Shown: positions 6,968-16,152 of the stretch, one piece after another
Numbering within the stretch: the stretch's first letter is position 1
Layout of the letters: each line of letters starts with the position of its first letter
NCBI GenBank assembly: GCA_034004165.1
Contig: JAVEXI010000001.1
Location: 19,493-83,492, forward strand
Length of the DNA stretch: 64,000 nt
Reading direction: 5' to 3'
Source: Gudongella sp034004165
GTDB lineage: Bacteria; Bacillota; Clostridia; Tissierellales; Tissierellaceae
Translations under genes and position numbers: made by a program
Notes under the pieces: generated by a model
What the model was told of the DNA's origin: nothing
The model's database searches: none
Seen by the model: the letters and a program-made list of their open reading frames with translations, nothing else

Positions 6968-8188
6968 ATGAAGAGATGGATTCTGCCAATTTTGGCAATT
7001 TTACTCATTGCAAGTGGGGTACTTCTCAGCGGTATGGCAGCAGAGAGATTTCAAACAGGAGAAGCGGCTGTTGATGAAAACGTTATCCTGGAACCTGAAA
7101 TAGATGGAGAATCGGTTGATGTAGCAGAAGAAGAGTTCGAGCCTGAGCCTTCATCTTTAAGGATTATTGCCGTCGGAGATATAATGTTTCACATCCCACA
7201 AATTAATAGCGCTGCAGACGAAGAGGGCGGATTTAATTTTGAACCTCCATTTACCTTTGTAAAGAGTTATATCGATGAAGCTGATATAGCCATTGCAAAT
7301 TTGGAAACGGTTATAGCCAGTAGCGGAGGACCTTACCGTGGGTTCCCTAGGTTCAATAGTCCTGTAGAAACCCTCGATGCACTTAAATCAACAGGCTTTG
7401 ATATACTGACAACTGCGAATAACCATACTCTCGACCAAGGTAAAACAGGATTGATAAATACCATAAATGAGATCGAAAAGAGAAATTTTGTTCAAATTGG
7501 AACAAGCAAGACAGAGAGAAAAGATTACGAAATAGTCGAGAAAAATGGCATTTCGATAGCATTTTTTGCTTATACTTACGGTTTGAATGGGCTGGATAGC
7601 TTGCTTTCAAAAGATGAACTATCAACTATGGTCAACCTGATTGATAAAGACAGGATGGCTGACTCAATTTTACAAGCGAGAGCGGAAGGCGCTGAATTAA
7701 TTGTAGTTTCATTGCATTGGGGCTATGAATATCATACAAGAGCGTCAACTATACAAAGAGATCTTGCTGAATTTCTCATCAATAATGGAACCGATATAAT
7801 TCTCGGGAGTCATCCTCATGTTGTCCAAGAGGTTGAGTTATTGGAAACAGAAACAAATACAGGGCTTGTCATCTATTCCATGGGAAATTTTATTTCTAAC
7901 CAAAGATACGAAACTATGGGTGTATCTGCTACTGAAAATGGCCTTATGGTTATGATAGATATTGAAAAAGATTTGATTACCGAAAATATTGAAATAACAA
8001 GTATCACCCCATTAGTGACGTGGGTGGATAGATACGAGACCAATGGTAAGTATGATTATCGTATCGTACCTATCGAAGAAGCTCTTTCAGGTAATTTAGA
8101 TATGAACTTAACAGATGGGAAAGAAGCAAAGTTAAAAAAGTCTCTTGAAGAAATAAATTCTCTAATTGATGAAAATATCACATTTTAA
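6968..8188 (+). CDS. CapA-family (PGA_cap) metallophosphoesterase-like surface protein
   Basis: 406 residues. An N-terminal hydrophobic segment (about residues 5-24) acts as signal anchor, followed by an acidic linker and the CapA domain from about residue 65. Metal-ligand motifs of the family are visible: AVGDIMFH, NLETVIA, TANNHTLDQG, SLHWGYEY and GSHPHVVQ, which support an active calcineurin-like fold. CapA proteins act in poly-gamma-glutamate capsule formation, but no capB or capC genes are nearby, so the substrate is open. Such lone CapA proteins are common in Clostridia. Start ATG with TGGAG upstream. Confidence 0.85.
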   Translation: MKRWILPILAILLIASGVLLSGMAAERFQTGEAAVDENVILEPEIDGESVDVAEEEFEPEPSSLRIIAVGDIMFHIPQINSAADEEGGFNFEPPFTFVKSYIDEADIAIANLETVIASSGGPYRGFPRFNSPVETLDALKSTGFDILTTANNHTLDQGKTGLINTINEIEKRNFVQIGTSKTERKDYEIVEKNGISIAFFAYTYGLNGLDSLLSKDELSTMVNLIDKDRMADSILQARAEGAELIVVSLHWGYEYHTRASTIQRDLAEFLINNGTDIILGSHPHVVQEVELLETETNTGLVIYSMGNFISNQRYETMGVSATENGLMVMIDIEKDLITENIEITSITPLVTWVDRYETNGKYDYRIVPIEEALSGNLDMNLTDGKEAKLKKSLEEINSLIDENITF

Positions 8189-8240
8189 ATCAATTGCAAA
8201 AAAACCTGATATATTTATACAAATCAATCAACTTCTAATG

Positions 8241-8246
8241 TATAAT
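8241..8246 (+). promoter_or_regulatory. -10 element before cdaA
   Basis: Perfect TATAAT (8241-8246), 37 bases before the cdaA start, in the gap 8189-8283. No good -35 box is seen (TACAAA at 8218 is weak). Confidence 0.4.
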
Positions 8247-8283
8247 TAAACTGAGTAGATTACATTAAAAAGGCGGGATCTGA

Positions 8284-9105
8284 TTGCAATACCTTATCGA
8301 TACATTTGCAAACATCAGAATCAGGGATATCATCGATATCCTTATCGTTGCTGTAGTTCTGTATAAGCTTTTTACTCTCATTAGAGAGACAAGAGCAGAA
8401 CAGTTGATAAAAGGTATAGGAATTCTACTTATTCTTACAAAGATTAGTGAGTGGCAGGAGCTATACACTATAAACTGGATACTGAGTAATGCAATGACTG
8501 TTGGTACTCTGGCTATTCTTATAGTTTTCCAGCCTGAGTTGAGAAGAGGATTGGAGTACATAGGCAGAAGCCGTTTCTTTTCCAAATCACTTATAGAAAT
8601 TAGAACAGAAAGCATGTCAAAGGTAGTAGATGAAATAGTAGAAGCTACTGCCTCACTTTCACGTCAAAAAATCGGCGCCCTAATGGTCCTTGAAAGACAG
8701 ACTGGTTTAAATGAACTTCTTGAAACCGGAACGAGAATTGGTGGCGCAGTCAGCAGTGATCTCTTAATAAATATTTTCATTCCAAATACTCCTTTACATG
8801 ATGGTGCTGTGATTATTAAAGATGATATTATTAAAGCTGCAGCCTGCTTTTTACCGCTTACTGACAATTCCAATATAAGTAAAGAACTTGGTACAAGGCA
8901 CAGGGCAGCTCTTGGTATTTCTGAAAGGTCAGATAGTCTTTCGATCGTTGTATCAGAAGAGACAGGGGCCATTTCGATAGCTGAAAATGGTACTATTTCA
9001 AGGTATCTTGATGCAAAAACTTTGAGACAGATTCTTTTAGAAATGTATAAACCAAAAGGCGGTAATCAGACATTCATAACAAAATGGAGGCGACGGGATG
9101 AATAG
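8284..9105 (+). CDS. cdaA: Diadenylate cyclase CdaA
   Basis: Membrane-bound enzyme that condenses two ATP to the second messenger cyclic di-AMP, which controls potassium and osmolyte transport and cell wall balance. 273 residues: three N-terminal membrane helices (about 10-80), then the DAC domain with the catalytic DGA motif (TPLHDGAVII) and the RHR motif (GTRHRAALG). Start TTG follows AAAGGCGGG. Its partner cdaR overlaps it by 8 bases. In many Firmicutes glmM, which binds CdaA, is next in the operon; here glmM lies 15 kb away at 25047. Confidence 0.96.
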   Translation: MQYLIDTFANIRIRDIIDILIVAVVLYKLFTLIRETRAEQLIKGIGILLILTKISEWQELYTINWILSNAMTVGTLAILIVFQPELRRGLEYIGRSRFFSKSLIEIRTESMSKVVDEIVEATASLSRQKIGALMVLERQTGLNELLETGTRIGGAVSSDLLINIFIPNTPLHDGAVIIKDDIIKAAACFLPLTDNSNISKELGTRHRAALGISERSDSLSIVVSEETGAISIAENGTISRYLDAKTLRQILLEMYKPKGGNQTFITKWRRRDE

Positions 9106-10318
9106 GAAAAGCGAAATAACTGCAAAAGTCCTGGTTCTTGTTATAGCCATTTTTCTGTGGAGTTATGTTATGAGTGAGGTTGATCCTGTCATTACGCCCA
9201 GAATCAGAAATGTAAAAATAACCTTTTCAAATACTGCTGCCCTAGAGAGAAATGGTTATGTGAATATGGGACCTGAAGAGGTTAAAATTGATGTTTGGAT
9301 AAAGGGTAAAAAATCTGAAATAGACAAGAAGTTTGATAGTTCGAAAATATTTGCAAGTGTTGACTTGAGTGGATATACAGAAGGGCAGGTAAAAGTACCC
9401 ATTATGGTTGGACTTTTGGATCAAACTGCAGAAGTTTTCATCGATAATTGGGAACCAAAGGAGGCTCTGTTTACAATAGATAAGATCGTCACAAAAGAAG
9501 TGCCTGTAACAGTTACAACTTCAGGACAACTACCAGACACATATGTACTTGGCAATATAGTTTCAAGGCCTCAGACAGTATTGTTGAGAGGACCTAGGAC
9601 CTGGCTTAATGAAGTAAGCAGGATAATAGCTATAGTAGACATTCTTGGGAAGACAGAAACTCTAAATATGGCAGTACCAATAAAGGCCGTTGACGACGAA
9701 GGAGAAGAGGTCAGAGGAGTAGAAAGGGAACCTGGAATTGTAGATATGACAGTTCCAATATATAAAACTGCTCGTGTACCTATTGAGCTTCTAACTGAAA
9801 ACGAGCTTCCAGAAAACTTCTCTCTGGTGGATATGGAAATTAGTCCTTCCGAAGTTATGATAAAGGGAGATAAGTCGGTTGATACAATATTCAGAGTTCA
9901 GACTGTACCTGTAGACGTATTGGATTTGCTTGATAAAGATAGCCACGAGCTAAAACTTAGCCTGCCAACAGGTATGGAGCTGCTTAATCCTGAAATTAAA
10001 ATCAATTTAACATATAAAGTTGAAGAGACGATTGAACAAACTATGCAATTTACACTGGATCAGATAAGGACGGTTAATATCCCTTCAGGTCTTGAACTTG
10101 ATGAATTGGATAACGACCTTGTATATACAGTTATCCTTAAAGGATACAAGTCAGTACTCGAAGAAACAGATATCATTAGAGACTTAAAGCCAACTGTGGA
10201 TCTTAGGGGTCTCGAAGCTGGATTGCATCAGTTAGAAATTGAATTTATTCAGTCTGGCAATATAACAGTAGAAACAGTTATTCCTAATATTGTTGAAATA
10301 AATCTTTTGGAAGAATAA
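9098..10318 (+). CDS. cdaR: CdaR, YbbR-domain regulator of CdaA
   Basis: 406-residue protein with one N-terminal membrane helix (about 8-25) and an extracytoplasmic part made of repeated YbbR domains (starting near residues 50, 130, 215 and 310). CdaR-type proteins bind CdaA in the membrane and adjust its activity. The ATG lies inside the end of cdaA with GGAGG at 9086-9090, so the two are translationally coupled. The operon probably runs on into buk, 10 bases downstream. Confidence 0.93.
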   Translation: MNRKSEITAKVLVLVIAIFLWSYVMSEVDPVITPRIRNVKITFSNTAALERNGYVNMGPEEVKIDVWIKGKKSEIDKKFDSSKIFASVDLSGYTEGQVKVPIMVGLLDQTAEVFIDNWEPKEALFTIDKIVTKEVPVTVTTSGQLPDTYVLGNIVSRPQTVLLRGPRTWLNEVSRIIAIVDILGKTETLNMAVPIKAVDDEGEEVRGVEREPGIVDMTVPIYKTARVPIELLTENELPENFSLVDMEISPSEVMIKGDKSVDTIFRVQTVPVDVLDLLDKDSHELKLSLPTGMELLNPEIKINLTYKVEETIEQTMQFTLDQIRTVNIPSGLELDELDNDLVYTVILKGYKSVLEETDIIRDLKPTVDLRGLEAGLHQLEIEFIQSGNITVETVIPNIVEINLLEE

Positions 10319-10328
10319 GGGGGCAAAT

Positions 10329-11411
10329 ATGGAAAAAAAGTATGTTCTGGCAATTAACCCAGGATCAACATCAACTAAGGTATCGCTGTTTGAGGGCTTA
10401 ACAGAGTATAAGTCAAAAAAACTTGACCACTTGACAGAAGACCTTGACAGATTCGATGACATTTACAGTCAGTATGATTACAGACTTGAGATTATCAACA
10501 ACTGGCTGGAAGAAGAAAGAATCAGTATAGAAGAGCTTGAAGCAGTTGTAGGTAGAGGCGGTCTGTTAATGCCGATACCCAGCGGTACTTATGCGGTGAC
10601 AGATGCGATGATTGAAGACCTAAAAATTGGTGTTCAGGGTCAGCATGCTTCTAATCTTGGAGGCATACTCGCAAAGGGAATAGCTGATAAAGCTGGTATC
10701 CCTTCGTTTATTGTCGATCCGGTAGCTGTGGATGAGTTTGAGGACATCGCAAGAATTTCAGGTCTTAAAGATCTTCCGAGAACATCATTGATACACGCTT
10801 TGAATATCAAAGCGGTGTGCCATAGATTCTCAAAAGAATACAATCAGCCTGTAGATGAACTAAATATAATAGTTACTCACATGGGTGGAGGGATATCTGT
10901 TGCTCCAATAGAGAATGGGAAAATAGTCGACGCAAATGGAGCCAATAATCTGGGACCGTTTTCACCAGAAAGAGCTGGCGGACTGCCAGTATGGGATATA
11001 GTGGAGATGTGTTATTCCGGAGATTACGAAGAAGGTCAGATTAAGAAAATGATCGTTGGCAAAGGTGGACTTGTATCCTATCTGGGAACATTTGACGGAA
11101 GAGAGGTAGTTTCCAGAATAGAAAATGGTGATGAAGAAGCAAGACTTATTTACGATGCAATGGCATATCAAATCGGAAAAGAAATAGGCGCTTACAGTAC
11201 CGTTTTAAAAGGAAAAGCTACTGCTATACTACTGACAGGTGGTTTGGCATTTTCAGAATATCTGGTAGATAAAATAAAGCAAATGGTTTCATTTATAGCT
11301 CCAGTGGTGGTTTACCCCGGAGAAGATGAAATGACTTCTCTTAACGAAGGCGCGAGAAGAGTTTTAAGTGGAAGTGAGAAAGCAAAAATTTATGAAGATG
11401 AGGTGAGATAA
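10329..11411 (+). CDS. buk: Butyrate kinase (first copy)
   Basis: ASKHA-fold kinase that converts butyryl phosphate (or isobutyryl/branched acyl phosphate) and ADP to the acid and ATP. 360 residues. Phosphate-1 motif LAINPGSTSTKVSLFEG at the N-terminus, VVGRGG near residue 77, TGGLAF and a phosphate-2-like stretch HMGGGISVAPI. Start ATG with GGGGG upstream. The stop overlaps the start of the phosphotransbutyrylase gene by one base (TAATG). A second butyrate kinase lies on the other side of that gene. Confidence 0.95.
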   Translation: MEKKYVLAINPGSTSTKVSLFEGLTEYKSKKLDHLTEDLDRFDDIYSQYDYRLEIINNWLEEERISIEELEAVVGRGGLLMPIPSGTYAVTDAMIEDLKIGVQGQHASNLGGILAKGIADKAGIPSFIVDPVAVDEFEDIARISGLKDLPRTSLIHALNIKAVCHRFSKEYNQPVDELNIIVTHMGGGISVAPIENGKIVDANGANNLGPFSPERAGGLPVWDIVEMCYSGDYEEGQIKKMIVGKGGLVSYLGTFDGREVVSRIENGDEEARLIYDAMAYQIGKEIGAYSTVLKGKATAILLTGGLAFSEYLVDKIKQMVSFIAPVVVYPGEDEMTSLNEGARRVLSGSEKAKIYEDEVR

Positions 11412-12307
11412 TGGCAAAAAATTTTGAAGCTTTATTTCAACTTGCTATTGAGAAAGGACCTAAGAAAGTAGCAGTCGCTGTGGCACAAGATGAAGATGTT
11501 CTAGGAGCAGTAAAAGAAGCTTACCTAAAGGGGATAGTGACGCCGGTTTTAGTTGGAGATAAAGAAGGCATTGAAAAAATTGCCGGAGCTATCGGGTTTG
11601 ATCTTACAGGAGTTGAGATAATAGACGAAAAAGACGGTACTGCAGCTGCCAGAAAGGCCACCAGCCTTGTTAGCAGTGGCTATGCACAGGTTTTGATGAA
11701 AGGTTTAATTGATACCTCTGTAATAATGAGGGCAGTTCTTGATGCAGAAATAGGGCTAAGAACAGGTAATGTAATAAGCCACGTAGCAGTATTTGATGTA
11801 CCAACATACCATAAAGTTTTTATAGTAACTGACGCAGCTATGATAATAGCTCCAGATATCAAACAGAAAAAAGAGATTATTGAGAATGCTGTTGGACTGG
11901 CTCATTCCCTGGATATACCAAATCCAAAAGTTGCAGTACTTGCTGCAAAGGAGAAAGTTAGCGATAAAATGGAAGCAACAGTAGATGCAAAGACTCTTAC
12001 GGATATGAACAAAGCTGGCGAAATTAAAGGTTGCATTGTAGATGGACCGCTTGCTCTTGATAATGCCGTAAGCAAGGAATCAGCGAGAATCAAAGGCATC
12101 GATAGCGAAGTAGCTGGAGACGCAGATATTTTGCTTGCACCAGATATCGAAGCAGGAAATATTTTGTATAAGGCTCTTACGTTCTTAGGCAATGCGAAGT
12201 CAGCTGGTCTGATCGTAGGAACAAGTAAGCCTATAGTTTTGACTTCAAGAGCTGACAGTGAAGAAGCGAAACTTAATTCAATAGTACTCGCCACACTGAT
12301 GGCTTAA
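11411..12307 (+). CDS. ptb: Phosphate butyryltransferase
   Basis: 298-residue member of the phosphate acetyl/butyryltransferase family. It exchanges CoA for phosphate on butyryl-CoA or branched acyl-CoA to give the acyl phosphate used by butyrate kinase. It starts MAKNFEALFQLAIEKGPKKVAVAVAQDEDVL; the LMKGLIDTS segment near residue 96 and the C-terminal GLIVGTSKPIVLTSRAD are characteristic. Its position between two butyrate kinases and before an oxoacid oxidoreductase fits substrate-level ATP synthesis from 2-oxoacids. Confidence 0.95.
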   Translation: MAKNFEALFQLAIEKGPKKVAVAVAQDEDVLGAVKEAYLKGIVTPVLVGDKEGIEKIAGAIGFDLTGVEIIDEKDGTAAARKATSLVSSGYAQVLMKGLIDTSVIMRAVLDAEIGLRTGNVISHVAVFDVPTYHKVFIVTDAAMIIAPDIKQKKEIIENAVGLAHSLDIPNPKVAVLAAKEKVSDKMEATVDAKTLTDMNKAGEIKGCIVDGPLALDNAVSKESARIKGIDSEVAGDADILLAPDIEAGNILYKALTFLGNAKSAGLIVGTSKPIVLTSRADSEEAKLNSIVLATLMA

Positions 12308-12320
12308 GGGGAGACGTTGT

Positions 12321-13394
12321 ATGAATAATTTTAAGATGCTAATAATTAATCCTGGAAGCACGTCCACTAAGATTGCTGTTTTTGACAACGACAAGATGTT
12401 ATTCGAAGAAACTCTTAGACATGATGTGGATGTTTTATGTGCTTTTGACAGAGTGAACGACCAGATGGATTTTAGAAAGAACATAATAATGGAAGCTCTA
12501 AGCAAGAATAGTGTTGATAAGAAAACGCTTTCAGCAGTTGTTGGAAGAGGTGGTTTACTTAAACCAATAGAAGGCGGAACCTATGAAGTCAATGAAGTTA
12601 TGATTAAAGATTTAAATAATGGCGAGAAAGGTGAACACGCATCTAATTTAGGTGGAATACTGGCTTATGAGATAGCGAAGGAAATTGGAGGAAGAGCTTT
12701 TATAGTTGATCCCGTGGTTGTTGATGAGATGCAGGATTTGGCTCGAATATCTGGGCTTAAGGGAATCGAAAGACAAAGTATATTCCATGCTTTAAATCAG
12801 AAAGCTGTAGCAAGAAGATACGCTGCTTCAATTGGCAAAAAATACGATGAACTAAACCTTGTCGTAGTGCACCTGGGTGGTGGAATTTCCGTTGGAACCC
12901 ATAAAGAAGGCAGAGTAATCGATGTGCCTAACGCATTAAATGGAGAGGGTCCATTTTCTCCAGAAAGAGCAGGGGGACTTCCTATTTGGGATCTTGTTGA
13001 ACTATGCTTTTCCAGGAAATATACAAAAGAAGAATTAAAGAAATTACTCGTTGGCAAAGGTGGAATTGTATCTTACCTTGGAACGAACGACGCCAGAGAA
13101 GTCGACAGAAGGATTGAAGAAGGAGATGAGTACGCAGAGCTGATATACAAGGCCATGGCATATCAAGTGGCTAAAGAAGTTGGAGCTTCAGCTGCTGTAC
13201 TAAAAGGAGATGTCGACCAAATAATTGTTACAGGTGGCATCGCATACGATAAGATGTTTATTGAGTGGTTAAAAGAGAGAATTGAATTTATTGCCGGAGT
13301 TACAGTGTATCCTGGTGAGGATGAATTACAGGCACTTGCAGAAGGCGGACTGAGAGTTCTTACAGAAGAAGAAAAACCAAAGATATATAGTTAG
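12321..13394 (+). CDS. buk: Butyrate kinase (second copy)
   Basis: 357-residue paralogue of the product of 10329-11411. It shares the order INPGSTSTKIAVFDN, VVGRGGLLKPIEGGTYEV, GEHASNLGGILA, HLGGGISVGT and GPFSPERAGGLPIWD. The two copies differ clearly along their length, so they are not a recent duplication. They may differ in chain length or branching preference (inference). Start ATG after AAGGGGAG. The next gene begins 10 bases later. Confidence 0.95.
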   Translation: MNNFKMLIINPGSTSTKIAVFDNDKMLFEETLRHDVDVLCAFDRVNDQMDFRKNIIMEALSKNSVDKKTLSAVVGRGGLLKPIEGGTYEVNEVMIKDLNNGEKGEHASNLGGILAYEIAKEIGGRAFIVDPVVVDEMQDLARISGLKGIERQSIFHALNQKAVARRYAASIGKKYDELNLVVVHLGGGISVGTHKEGRVIDVPNALNGEGPFSPERAGGLPIWDLVELCFSRKYTKEELKKLLVGKGGIVSYLGTNDAREVDRRIEEGDEYAELIYKAMAYQVAKEVGASAAVLKGDVDQIIVTGGIAYDKMFIEWLKERIEFIAGVTVYPGEDELQALAEGGLRVLTEEEKPKIYS

Positions 13395-13403
13395 GAGAAT
13401 TTC

Positions 13404-14078
13404 ATGCTAAATGACAAAAGAATCAGAATCGTAATAGGTCATTACGGTAGTGGAAAAACAGAATTCAGCGTAAATTACGCTGTAAAACTCGCAAAAATGG
13501 GAAAAAGAGTTGGACTGGTTGACCTGGATGTCATCAACCCTTATTTTAGGTCGAGAGAGAAGACAGACATATTAAATGAAATGGGGATAAAAGTACTAGG
13601 AAGCAACCTTAAGGGCAATGCCCTTGATATTCCAGCTGTTTCAGGGGATGTTTTAGTGCCCATTCAGGATGCAAGCTACGAAGCGATATTTGACGTAGGC
13701 GGAGACCCAGCGGGTGCCAGGGCTCTGGGAGTATACCATGAGCTTTTAGAGAAAGACGGATACGATATGTTTTTTGTTCTCAATGCAAATAGACCTGAAA
13801 CTCAGTCTGTTGAAAAGGCAATGGAATATATATACAAAATAGAAGCTACATCAAGAGCAAAAGTGACAGGCATAGTGAACAATACACACATGCTTAAATC
13901 GACAACCGCAGAGGATGTCATCAGGGGTTATGAGCTTGCTGTTAAGGTTTCCAAGGAATCAGGGATACCTCTTAAGTACAACACATGTCTGGAACATCTG
14001 GTGGATACGCTGCCAGAACAAATTAGGGCCACTATCTTCCCAATTGAACTTTTCATGAGGGAAGAATGGATGATATAA
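13404..14078 (+). CDS. P-loop ATPase of unknown function in the buk-vor operon
   Basis: 224 residues. A deviant Walker A GHYGSGKTEFS near residues 12-22, then GKRVGLVDLDVINPYFRSREK as in the SIMIBI/MinD-CobQ class, and IFDVGGDPAGARALG as the Walker B-like stretch. No membrane segment. These features indicate a soluble nucleotide-dependent ATPase, perhaps a maturation or chaperone-like factor. Its place between a butyrate kinase and a 2-oxoacid:ferredoxin oxidoreductase suggests work on that enzyme, for example cofactor or subunit assembly, but that is inference. I do not know a characterised homologue. Confidence 0.75.
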   Translation: MLNDKRIRIVIGHYGSGKTEFSVNYAVKLAKMGKRVGLVDLDVINPYFRSREKTDILNEMGIKVLGSNLKGNALDIPAVSGDVLVPIQDASYEAIFDVGGDPAGARALGVYHELLEKDGYDMFFVLNANRPETQSVEKAMEYIYKIEATSRAKVTGIVNNTHMLKSTTAEDVIRGYELAVKVSKESGIPLKYNTCLEHLVDTLPEQIRATIFPIELFMREEWMI

Positions 14079-14098
14079 AAAAGAGGAGGAAAAAAAGT

Positions 14099-14326
14099 AT
14101 GGCGAAGGTCAAAGGAAACGTTACGTTTGAAGAGGACCTATGCAAAGGATGCGGTCTTTGCGTATCCGTATGTCCTGTCAATATTATCACATTAGATACT
14201 GGCAGAATGAATAGAAAGGGCTACTATCCCGCTGCAATTGCGGCAGAAGATATGGATAAGTGTATTGCATGTGTAAACTGCGGTATGGTTTGCCCAGATT
14301 TAGTTATTACTGTAGAGAGATTGTAA
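14099..14326 (+). CDS. 2-oxoacid:ferredoxin oxidoreductase, ferredoxin-like delta subunit
   Basis: 75-residue protein that wires electrons from the oxidoreductase to ferredoxin. It has two [4Fe-4S] motifs: CKGCGLCVSVCP and CIACVNCGMVCP. I placed the start at ATG 14099 because AGGAGG lies about 9 bases before it; an earlier ATG at 14066 would add a lysine/arginine-rich stretch without a better ribosome site. It is the first of four subunit genes in the order delta-alpha-beta-gamma. Confidence 0.93.
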   Translation: MAKVKGNVTFEEDLCKGCGLCVSVCPVNIITLDTGRMNRKGYYPAAIAAEDMDKCIACVNCGMVCPDLVITVERL

Positions 14327-14339
14327 AGGAGGGTTACAT

Positions 14340-15404
14340 ATGACTAAAGTTCTCATGAAAGGGAACGAAGCTGTTGGAGCTGCTGCAATCGCTGCAGGAT
14401 GCAAGTATTTCTTTGGATATCCAATAACTCCACAAAGTGAGGTTCCCGAGTATTTTGCAAGAGAGCTCCCCAAAATAGGCGGAGTATTTGTTCAAGCTGA
14501 ATCAGAAGTTGCTGCAATTAATATGGTATATGGAGCTTCAGGTGCGGGTGCCAGAGTAATGACATCATCATCAAGCCCTGGTATAGCACTAAAGCAAGAG
14601 GGTATTTCATACCTGGCTGGAGCAGAATTACCAGCAGTAATAGTAGACATGATGAGAGGCGGCCCTGGGCTTGGCTCAATTCAAGCTGCACAAGGGGATT
14701 ATTTCTTAGCTACTAGAGGCGGTGGAAACGGAGACTACAGGCTAATTGTTTTGGCTCCTGCGAATGTACAGGAACTGGTTGACCTGATTATTGACGGATT
14801 TGACCTTGCAGACATTTACAGAACACCTGTAATGATACTTGGAGATGGTATGATTGGTCAGATGATGGAACCAGTAGAATTTACTGAAAGAACGCCAAGA
14901 GAGATTCCACCAAAAGACTGGGCTACAGTTGGTACAGGTGGCAAAAGAAAGCCTAATATCATAAACTCAGTTTATCTTGCAGCTGAAGACCTTGAAGCTC
15001 ACAACCATGTGCTACAAGCAAAATATGCTAAGATAAGAGAAAATGAGAAGAGAGTAGAAACTTATAATATTGAAGATGCCGACATCGTAGTAACTGCTTA
15101 TGGAACAACTTCAAGAATTGTGAGGACTGCTATTGCAAAGATGGAAAAAGAGGGCATGAAGGTTGGATTTATCAGACCAATAAGCTTGTATCCATTCCCA
15201 AATGAAGCATATGAGAGTATCAACCCATCATGTAAGGCTGTTCTTACTGTTGAAATGAGTGCTCACGGACAGATGATTGACGATGTAAGGCTTTCACTGA
15301 ACGGTTCGATGCCAACATATTTCTACGGAAGATCAGGTGGAATGGTACCAAGTCCCGATGAGATCATAAATGAAGTTAAGCAAATTCTTGGAGGTGAAAA
15401 ATAA
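14340..15404 (+). CDS. vorB: 2-oxoacid:ferredoxin oxidoreductase, alpha subunit (VorB/KorA type)
   Basis: 354 residues forming the pyrimidine-binding domain I and domain II of the thiamine diphosphate enzyme. It oxidatively decarboxylates a 2-oxoacid to acyl-CoA with ferredoxin as acceptor. Family stretches: FFGYPITPQSEVPEYF, QAESEVAAINMVYGASGAGARVMTSSSSPGIAL (catalytic Glu region) and MMRGGPGLGSIQAAQGDY. It resembles the 3-methyl-2-oxobutanoate subclass, but 2-oxoglutarate enzymes are close relatives, so the substrate is assigned from the adjoining ptb/buk genes. Start ATG with GGAGGG upstream. Confidence 0.92.
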   Translation: MTKVLMKGNEAVGAAAIAAGCKYFFGYPITPQSEVPEYFARELPKIGGVFVQAESEVAAINMVYGASGAGARVMTSSSSPGIALKQEGISYLAGAELPAVIVDMMRGGPGLGSIQAAQGDYFLATRGGGNGDYRLIVLAPANVQELVDLIIDGFDLADIYRTPVMILGDGMIGQMMEPVEFTERTPREIPPKDWATVGTGGKRKPNIINSVYLAAEDLEAHNHVLQAKYAKIRENEKRVETYNIEDADIVVTAYGTTSRIVRTAIAKMEKEGMKVGFIRPISLYPFPNEAYESINPSCKAVLTVEMSAHGQMIDDVRLSLNGSMPTYFYGRSGGMVPSPDEIINEVKQILGGEK

Positions 15405-16150
15405 TGGCTGTTGTTTTTGAAAAGACTAAAGGTTTGACAGATAAACCTTTCCATTATTGTCCCGGTTGTACACACGGCGTAATACACAGACTGGTAGGAG
15501 AAGCATTGGTAGAGCTTGGAGTATTGGAAAATGCCATTGGAGTAGCTCCTGTTGGTTGTGCCGTACTAGCTTATGATTATTTTAATTGCGATATGCATGA
15601 AGCAGCTCATGGCCGTGCGCCAGCAGTTGCTACTGGAATTAAGAGAGTTCATCCAGACAATTTTGTGTTCACGTATCAAGGAGACGGAGACCTCGCAGCA
15701 ATAGGTACAGCAGAAATTGTTCAAGCTGCACATAGAGGCGAAAAGTTTTCTACAGTATTCGTAAACAATGCAATATATGGAATGACAGGTGGTCAAATGG
15801 CTCCTACTACACTGGTAGGACAGAAAGCTACAACTGCTCCTTATGGAAGAGATGAATCAACCACAGGACAGCCAATAAAAATGTCAGAGCTACTTGCTAC
15901 AATCAACGGCGCTGCATTTGTGGAAAGAGTTGCAGTAAATACTCCTGCAAATATAAGAAAAGCTAAAAGAGCTATACTTGAGTGCTTCAAAGTCCAACTT
16001 GAAGGAAAGGGCTTTGGAATAGTTGAGGTATTGTCAACATGCCCAACAAACTGGGGATTGACACCTAATGAATCAATGAAGTGGCTTGGAGACAACATGA
16101 TACCATATTTCCCGTTAGGTAACTTTAGAAAGCCAGAGGAGGTTGAATAG
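15404..16150 (+). CDS. vorA: 2-oxoacid:ferredoxin oxidoreductase, thiamine diphosphate-binding beta subunit
   Basis: 248 residues. It carries CPGCTHGVIHRL and VAPVGCAV for cluster and cofactor contact. The TPP/Mg motif GDGDLAAIGTAEIVQAAHRGE is followed by NNAIYGMTGGQMAPTT. Its ATG overlaps the stop of the alpha subunit (TAATG). Together with the alpha, gamma and delta subunits it forms a complete heterotetrameric enzyme. Confidence 0.93.
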   Translation: MAVVFEKTKGLTDKPFHYCPGCTHGVIHRLVGEALVELGVLENAIGVAPVGCAVLAYDYFNCDMHEAAHGRAPAVATGIKRVHPDNFVFTYQGDGDLAAIGTAEIVQAAHRGEKFSTVFVNNAIYGMTGGQMAPTTLVGQKATTAPYGRDESTTGQPIKMSELLATINGAAFVERVAVNTPANIRKAKRAILECFKVQLEGKGFGIVEVLSTCPTNWGLTPNESMKWLGDNMIPYFPLGNFRKPEEVE

Positions 16151-16152
16151 TG

